Below are positions 6,203 through 10,726 of a stretch of DNA of 10,726 bases, piece by piece (the stretch's first letter is position 1; each line of letters begins with the position of its first letter). The notes under the pieces are model-generated. The model saw only the letters and a list, made by a program, of their open reading frames with translations. It did no database searches and was not told the origin of the DNA. A program made the translations under genes and the position numbers. Origin of the DNA: an uncultured Collinsella sp. GTDB taxonomy: Bacteria > Actinomycetota > Coriobacteriia > Coriobacteriales > Coriobacteriaceae. The DNA lies in contig CABSNU010000032.1 in the NCBI GenBank assembly GCA_902479135.1, positions 1 through 10,726 of the forward strand, in the 5' to 3' direction.

Positions 6203-7138
6203 TTATGCGTCCTTCATCTTGACGTCGAGGGCGTCGCGCAGACCGTCACCCAGCAGGGTGAAGGCGAGCACCGTCGAGAGAATTGCCAGACCGGGCATGA
6301 TCATCATCCAGGGAGCGGTCAGAAGATACTGCTGACCGTCCTGAATCATGGAGCCCCACGAAGGCGTAGGCGGAATAACGCCCATGCCGAGGAAGGACAG
6401 AGCGGACTCGGTCAGAATGGCGCCACCAATGTTCATGGTCGCGTAGACCACGATGGAGGCGACGGAGTTCGGGAAGATGTGACGCACGACGATACGAGCA
6501 TCGGATGCACCCATCGCGCGTGCAGCGTCAACATAGTCGTTTTCCTTGACCGTCAAGATTGCAGAGCGGAAGACGCGCGCAATCGAAGGCCAGCCGAGAA
6601 TACCGATGGCGATAAAGACGTTCTGAAGACCACGGCCGATAACGGCGATCATGGCGACAACGAACAGCACGTACGGGAACGCCAGGAAGATGTCCGCACA
6701 GCGCATGATGATCGTATCCCAGATGCCGCCGTAGAAACCCGCCAGAGCACCCATGACCAGACCGATCAGCGTGGAGATCGCGGTGGCCATAATGCCGACG
6801 GACAGCGAAACACGTGCACCGTAGATAACGCGGACGAGAATGTCACGACCTAGGGCGTCGGTGCCAAACGGGTGCTCGGCACACGGAGCCAGCAGCGACG
6901 TCTGAGCCATGGTGGTCGAGTCGGAAGCCGTCGGCGAACCGAGCCAGGGCTTAGCCCACAGATCTGCGGTCAGGGCAACCACAACGACGATGATGATCCA
7001 GCAGACACCGATAACGGCGAGCTTGTTCTTACGGAGACGCTTAAAAGCGTCGCCCCACAGCGTGCGGGACTTGGCGGGAGCAGATGCGGCCTTGGTGGCG
7101 GTAGCCTGCTCCTGAGACTGAGAATCAGTTTCCTGCAT
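6203..7138 (-). CDS. oppC: Oligopeptide ABC transporter permease OppC
   Basis: One of two inner-membrane channel subunits. Its 311 residues begin with a polar cytoplasmic tail (1-27), followed by a transmembrane helix (about 40-58) and further hydrophobic segments around 110-135, 152-180, 225-250 and 275-298. The EAA loop that contacts an ATPase is at about 202-224 (YVDAARAMGASDARIVVRH). The N-terminal OppC_N-like region and short C-terminus fit the family. A strong ribosome site GGGAGGT lies seven bases before the ATG, 14 bases after the oppB stop. Confidence 0.95.
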   Translation of the reverse strand: MQETDSQSQEQATATKAASAPAKSRTLWGDAFKRLRKNKLAVIGVCWIIIVVVVALTADLWAKPWLGSPTASDSTTMAQTSLLAPCAEHPFGTDALGRDILVRVIYGARVSLSVGIMATAISTLIGLVMGALAGFYGGIWDTIIMRCADIFLAFPYVLFVVAMIAVIGRGLQNVFIAIGILGWPSIARVFRSAILTVKENDYVDAARAMGASDARIVVRHIFPNSVASIVVYATMNIGGAILTESALSFLGMGVIPPTPSWGSMIQDGQQYLLTAPWMMIMPGLAILSTVLAFTLLGDGLRDALDVKMKDA

Positions 7139-7152
7139 GAGACGTACCTCCC

Positions 7153-8190
7153 TTAGGCCTTATCCGACGGACCGCCAAGGCGGATGCGCGGGTCGAGGAA
7201 TGCATAGCTAATGTCGACGAGCAGGTTGATCACCATGACGACGACGACGATGAGCGTAACGCCGCCCATAACGATGGGCCAGTCACGCATGCTAATGGCG
7301 CGATAGACCTCATAGCCGATACCGGGCCAGTTAAAGACCGTCTCGGTCAGGATGGCGCCCGAAAGCATGCCGCCAAAGTCGACACCAATATAGGTAACGA
7401 CGGGGATGAGTGCATTCTTAAGCGCATGCTTGATGATGATCGCGCGATTGGAGAGACCCTTGGCCTTTGCCGTACGGATGTAATCCTGGTTCATGACGTC
7501 AAGCAGCTGCGAACGCATAATGCGGGCGGCATAAGCGGTCGAAACCGAAGCCAGCGTAATGGTCGGAAGCACATAGTGCATCCAATCCTGATACTGAGAG
7601 CTGGAACCGCCGGCACCCGAGATCGGCATGGAGAATGCACCGCCCGTGGCGTCCTTGAGAATGACGCCAAAGAACAGCTGCAGCAACATACCGAGCCAGA
7701 AAGCCGGGACGGCAACGAGAATCGACGTGGTGAGCGTTACCAAAATATCCCAGAAGGAATAACGCTTAACCGCCGAAATGATACCCGCACCGATACCCAT
7801 GATTGCCTCGAGCACGATGGCGCACGCGGCAAGTTTGACCGTATACGGATACTTCTGGGCAAAGATTTCCGTAACCGGCAGCTTGCGCTGATACGAATTG
7901 CCCAGATCGCCATGAAGCAGGCCGTTCATGTAATACAAGTAACGGTCCACGAGCGACGTTTGAACGGGGTCGCCGTTCTCGTCAAGGATCGCGTTGCCGT
8001 CCTCGTCCGACTGGACCAGGTGATAGCGGACGCGAAGCTGAAGCTCTACCTCGGGGGACAGAGCCTTGTCTCCACCGATCAGCTTGATCGGATCTCCCGG
8101 CACGATATTCTGGAGGGCGAACAGAATCAGCGTAACGCCCAAAAACACCGGGATGAACTGAAGCACACGTTTAACGATGTACTTACCCAT
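7153..8190 (-). CDS. oppB: Oligopeptide ABC transporter permease OppB
   Basis: The partner channel subunit of OppC, in the inner membrane. It has 345 residues, with the family N-terminus (KYIVKRVLQFIPVFLGVTLI), a first helix at about 9-29, later helices around 115-140, 148-178, 205-222, 262-285 and 308-330, and the EAA loop at about 237-262 (IRTAKAKGLSNRAIIIKHAL). It ends in the usual DPRIRLGG. Residues 61-76 form an acidic loop (SDEDGNAILDENGDPV) in the large extracytoplasmic segment, which resembles a calcium-binding loop but is not a full EF-hand. AGGGGAG precedes the ATG. A hairpin at 8221-8250 separates it from oppA. Confidence 0.95.
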   Translation of the reverse strand: MGKYIVKRVLQFIPVFLGVTLILFALQNIVPGDPIKLIGGDKALSPEVELQLRVRYHLVQSDEDGNAILDENGDPVQTSLVDRYLYYMNGLLHGDLGNSYQRKLPVTEIFAQKYPYTVKLAACAIVLEAIMGIGAGIISAVKRYSFWDILVTLTTSILVAVPAFWLGMLLQLFFGVILKDATGGAFSMPISGAGGSSSQYQDWMHYVLPTITLASVSTAYAARIMRSQLLDVMNQDYIRTAKAKGLSNRAIIIKHALKNALIPVVTYIGVDFGGMLSGAILTETVFNWPGIGYEVYRAISMRDWPIVMGGVTLIVVVVMVINLLVDISYAFLDPRIRLGGPSDKA

Positions 8191-8220
8191 ACCACTCCCC
8201 TATCTAGGGATTAACCTAAA

Positions 8221-8250
8221 TGGGATGCCGATCGCCAGACCGGCATCCCA
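8221..8250 (-). terminator. Hairpin between oppA and oppB, likely attenuator
   Basis: A perfect 10-bp stem TGGGATGCCG/CGGCATCCCA encloses a 10-nt loop. On the minus strand it is followed by TTTAGG, so the T tract is poor. It lies between the oppA stop and the oppB ribosome site in a 156-bp gap, where binding-protein operons often carry a partial terminator or mRNA-stabilising stem. It would leave more oppA than oppBCDF message. The rest of the gap (8251-8346) shows nothing I can name. Confidence 0.65.
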
Positions 8251-8346
8251 AAATTACCATCAGCCAGTTTACCCCAGGTTAGGGAGAACTGTATGTTTCC
8301 CATGAGGTCTACGTAAATACTTGACCCTCACGGAAGCTGCAAACTC

Positions 8347-10023
8347 TTAGGCGAGCTCAGCGGTACCCAGCTCGGCATGCTTCTGCGGATCGACATAGAG
8401 GTGCTTGATGCGATCGGAGCCGACGATGGTGTGCGTGTAGAACATAATCGGGATGACCGGGCAGTCGGCAGCGACCATTGCGTCGGCCTCCTGCATCTTA
8501 GCGACGCGCTCCTCGTCGTCAACAATAGTACGAGCCTCGTCGACCTTGGCGTCGAACTCGGGGTTGTTGTAACCGGAGCGGTTATCGCCACCGAGGGAGT
8601 CGGAGTGGAACAGCGGATACAGGAAGTTGTCCATGATCGGGTAGTCGGCAATCCAACCCAGACGACCGAACTGATAGTTAAAGTTCTGATACTGCTCGAG
8701 CAGGGCAGACCACTCAGGGGTATCGGAGACAGCGGTAACGCCAACCTTGGCGAGGTCGCCGATGATGGACTCCATGATCTCCTTGTGACCGCCGTCCTGG
8801 TTGTAGGAAAGGGTCACGCTAATGCCACGATCCCCGTTAGCGCCAGCGGGAGCAACCTTGTCGAGGTACTCGTTAGCCTTGTCGACATCGTAGGCGCAGA
8901 ACTCCCATGCGCCCTCCTTGTAGCCATCGATGCCCGGAGGAACAATGCCGTCGGCAGGGGTACGGGTACCCTTATAGATGGTCTTGCAGATGGCCTCACG
9001 GTTGATGGCCAGGGAGATGCCCCTGCGCAGGTCGGCGTTGTTGAACGGCTCGGCCGTGGTGTTGCAGGTCAGATAGTACGTGGAAGGCTCGGCGCCGAGC
9101 AGCATGCGCTCGCCGTCACCCATGGTGTAGCCGTCCTTGGACACGCCGCGATCCTTCTTGGCGGCATCGATCTGAGCGACGGGAACGTCGCAGACATCGA
9201 GGTTACCGGCCTGGAACTCCTTGTAAGCAGTCTCCATGTCCTTGATGACCTGGAAGTGGATGCCATCGATCTTGGCCTTGTCGCCATAGTAATCGTCGAA
9301 CTTCTTGAGGTTGATCTCCTGACCATCCTCCCACTTGCCGTCCATCATGAACGGGCCGTTACCGACCGGTGCAAGATAGAAGCTCTTGACATCGGACTCG
9401 GCGCACTCGGGAACCGGGGCCAGAGCCGGGTGAGAGGCGACGAAGGGGAAGTCGGCGTAAGCGGAAGACAGCTTGACGACGAGGGTCTCATCGTCGGGGC
9501 AAGTAACACCGCTGAGCTCGGTAGCGTTACCGGCAAGCAGGTCGTCATAGCCCTCGACCATAGAAAGGTGATAGGAGACCTCGGAAGGGCCGTACTCGGT
9601 AGCGATGGCCGACTTGGTGTTGACCAGACGCTCCCAACCGAGCTTGAAGGACTTGGAGGTAACGTCGTCACCGTTGTGGAACTTGGCCTTCTTGATCTTG
9701 AAGGTGAACTCGGTGGCGTCGTCGTTGGCCTCAAAGGACTCGCAAGCCAGCGGAACGATCTCGCCCTTCTCGGCGTCATAAGAGGTCAGAGCATCAAAGA
9801 GCTGGTACTCGACCTGAGTGCCCTGGTCCTCCTGGACGTTATAGGGGTCGATGCAGACCGGGTTGTTGATGTAGAAGTTCAGCGTCGAACCGGACTCAGA
9901 ACCGGAAGCGTCGCCGCCCTTCTTGCCGCATGCGGCAAGAAAAGCCATGGAGCTCGCAGCAAGGGTACCGCCGACAAAGGCGCGACGACCCATAACGGGC
10001 TGGTGGAACATAGAATCAGCCAT
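8347..10023 (-). CDS. oppA: Oligopeptide-binding lipoprotein OppA
   Basis: The extracytoplasmic peptide-binding component (solute-binding protein family 5), tethered to the membrane by lipid, which hands peptides to OppB/OppC. The start is the ATG at 10021-10023, preceded by AAGGAGG at good spacing; the open frame extends 49 codons further upstream but has no ribosome site and crosses the promoter. The product has 558 residues, normal for the family. Residues 1-31 are a lipoprotein signal with a twin arginine (MGRRAFVGGT), and the lipobox LAAC puts the lipidated cysteine at residue 32. The mature part begins with a Gly/Ser-rich linker and then the family fold (NFYINNPVCIDPYNV, DDATEFTFKIKKAKFHNGDDV). 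It heads the opp operon. Peptide length preference cannot be read from the sequence. Confidence 0.95.
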   Translation of the reverse strand: MADSMFHQPVMGRRAFVGGTLAASSMAFLAACGKKGGDASGSESGSTLNFYINNPVCIDPYNVQEDQGTQVEYQLFDALTSYDAEKGEIVPLACESFEANDDATEFTFKIKKAKFHNGDDVTSKSFKLGWERLVNTKSAIATEYGPSEVSYHLSMVEGYDDLLAGNATELSGVTCPDDETLVVKLSSAYADFPFVASHPALAPVPECAESDVKSFYLAPVGNGPFMMDGKWEDGQEINLKKFDDYYGDKAKIDGIHFQVIKDMETAYKEFQAGNLDVCDVPVAQIDAAKKDRGVSKDGYTMGDGERMLLGAEPSTYYLTCNTTAEPFNNADLRRGISLAINREAICKTIYKGTRTPADGIVPPGIDGYKEGAWEFCAYDVDKANEYLDKVAPAGANGDRGISVTLSYNQDGGHKEIMESIIGDLAKVGVTAVSDTPEWSALLEQYQNFNYQFGRLGWIADYPIMDNFLYPLFHSDSLGGDNRSGYNNPEFDAKVDEARTIVDDEERVAKMQEADAMVAADCPVIPIMFYTHTIVGSDRIKHLYVDPQKHAELGTAELA

Positions 10024-10101
10024 GCCATCCTCCTTATGAGATAGGACAAAGTAAGTTCGGTCGGGCAACGTCAAGACAGCCCAATCGAACCATTCAAACG
10101 C

Positions 10102-10151
10102 GGTCCGCCGTTTTGGCTGGTTATACAAAGCGGACCAACGTATTGCAATAC
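10102..10151 (-). promoter_or_regulatory. Promoter of the opp operon with overlapping inverted repeats
   Basis: The minus strand shows a -35 box TTGCAA (10143-10148), a 17-bp spacer and a -10 box TATAAC (10120-10125). This starts transcription near 10113, about 90 bases before oppA. The -35 box lies within the 12-bp palindrome GTATTGCAATAC (10140-10151). A second repeat, GGTCCGC/GCGGACC (10102-10108 and 10130-10136), brackets the -10 box. Both positions suit repressor or activator binding, but no regulator is identified. Confidence 0.6.
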
Positions 10152-10261
10152 AGTAGCGCATTTTATGCACGATTTGGGGCTAATTCCGGTTAACGGTCGA
10201 GATTTTCTTTAGTTGGGCGAAGTATATGAGGATATTTTGACTCTGTTACAAATATGTAAAC

Positions 10262-10292
10262 AAAATGGGTCCCGCACTTGCGGGACCCTTTT
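10262..10292 (-). terminator. Terminator of secG
   Basis: A 9-bp GC-rich stem GGGTCCCGC/GCGGGACCC with a 4-nt loop is flanked by AAAA and TTTT on either side. On the minus strand it is followed by ATTTTGTTT. It sits 27 bases after the secG stop and could act in both directions. It separates secG from the opp promoter. The 110 bases between it and that promoter hold only a short inverted repeat, TTACA/TGTAA (10246-10259). Confidence 0.85.
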
Positions 10293-10314
10293 CAAGTATT
10301 TATGCGGTTCGTGA

Positions 10315-10569
10315 TTAGTAGCCCACGATGCCCTGCGGGAAGAAGAACATGCACAGCACGACGCACACGGCAAACACGACAGCCATGATGACGGTCAGGC
10401 GGTCAAGGTTCTGCTCCATAACGCCCGTGGCAGAGCTGGAGTTATACAGCGAGCTGGCAATCATATCCGAAACGCCGGTACCCTTACCGGAATGCATCAG
10501 GACGAGAATCGTCAGCGCCACGGCAGAAACAGCCCAAACGACAAACAGAAGAATCTGGAACGGACCCAT
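10315..10569 (-). CDS. secG: Protein translocase subunit SecG
   Basis: A small inner-membrane subunit of the SecYEG channel that assists SecA-driven export. It has 84 residues and two transmembrane helices (about 4-25 and 59-78). They are joined by a loop with the family motif HSGKGTGVSDM (26-36), the SecG hallmark in a form typical of Gram-positive and actinobacterial proteins. AAGGAG lies seven bases before the ATG. It stands as a single gene in this window with its own terminator. Confidence 0.95.
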   Translation of the reverse strand: MGPFQILLFVVWAVSAVALTILVLMHSGKGTGVSDMIASSLYNSSSATGVMEQNLDRLTVIMAVVFAVCVVLCMFFFPQGIVGY

Positions 10570-10726
10570 AGATAAGCTCCTTAATAGAACAGTTCAAACT
10601 CCAGTACTGTACCACAATCCCCCGCTCTCCCCTACCTGCCACTCAAGGACGGGGTGGAAATGGCAGAAATACCTTGAATATCAACTTCATCCGAACACTT
10701 CCCACATTCATCCGCACATGTACGGA
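10570..10726. other. Untranslated region upstream of secG
   Basis: No complete gene is visible. On the minus strand a 27-codon open frame runs from the window edge to a TGA at 10643-10645 and could be the tail of an upstream gene, but it has no recognisable motif. Two interleaved inverted repeats (CTGCCA/TGGCAG and TCAAGG/CCTTGA, 10636-10677) could form a pseudoknot in a secG leader. A TACAGT near the secG start lacks a matching -35 box, so no promoter is called. Confidence 0.4.

Noticed and set aside
5328..6335. A 335-codon plus-strand open frame opposite oppD
   Set aside because: It is antisense to clear Walker A, signature and Walker B motifs and has no recognisable product; it follows from codon bias in a GC-rich gene.
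8377..10044. A 555-codon open frame on the plus strand opposite oppA
   Set aside because: Its translation is low-complexity and rich in Val, Leu, Asp and Gly, with no domain motif, and it mirrors oppA codon positions. oppA has a strong ribosome site, signal peptide and family fold on the other strand.
10024..10170. Extension of oppA to an upstream ATG at 10170
   Set aside because: The extension lacks a ribosome site, would bury the lipoprotein signal 49 residues into the protein, and overlaps a good -35/-10 promoter.
10643..10726. Tail of an upstream protein gene (27 codons to a TGA)
   Set aside because: It is too short and without any known motif, and the segment also carries repeats, so I mention it only as a possibility.

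Overview
The window comes from a moderately GC-rich bacterium. All seven protein genes and both tRNA genes lie on the minus strand. The gene style suggests an anaerobic actinobacterium of the Coriobacteriia, such as Collinsella: strong AAGGAGG ribosome sites, an actinobacterial SecG, an encoded CCA on tRNA-Leu, and a SpoIIE-type phosphatase beside a STAS/ATPase protein. No taxonomic marker gene is present, so the genus is an inference.

Read in the direction of transcription (high to low coordinates), the window opens with a short untranslated stretch and secG (10315-10569), closed by a clear terminator. A promoter near 10120-10148 then starts a complete oligopeptide ABC transporter operon in the order oppA-oppB-oppC-oppD-oppF (10023 down to 4081). 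OppA is the exported lipoprotein that binds peptides, OppB and OppC form the membrane channel, and OppD and OppF are the paired ATPases. A hairpin between oppA and oppB probably lowers expression of the downstream genes relative to the binding protein.

About 590 bases without a protein gene (3490-4080) follow oppF, and they hold the most unusual structure in the window. Two 125-bp nested inverted repeats (3634-3758 and 3940-4064) lie in opposite orientation. They share conserved internal strips and a conserved apical loop, but their long, near-perfect outer arms are unrelated in sequence. Between them is a mirror-symmetric pair of hairpins around a 12-bp palindrome (3815-3878), probably a bidirectional terminator. 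The tRNA-Leu(GAG) promoter closes this stretch.

After tRNA-Leu and its terminator comes a two-gene signalling unit. The first gene encodes a PAS-GAF-PP2C (SpoIIE/RsbU-type) phosphatase (995-3340). The second (170-991) encodes a protein that fuses a STAS anti-sigma-antagonist domain to a GHKL anti-sigma kinase domain. Together they look like a partner-switching module in which antagonist and kinase share one chain; no sigma factor is visible here. The window ends inside tRNA-Gly(GCC), which has its own promoter. The two tRNA promoters share a 17-nt A/T-tract near-palindrome just upstream of their -35 boxes.
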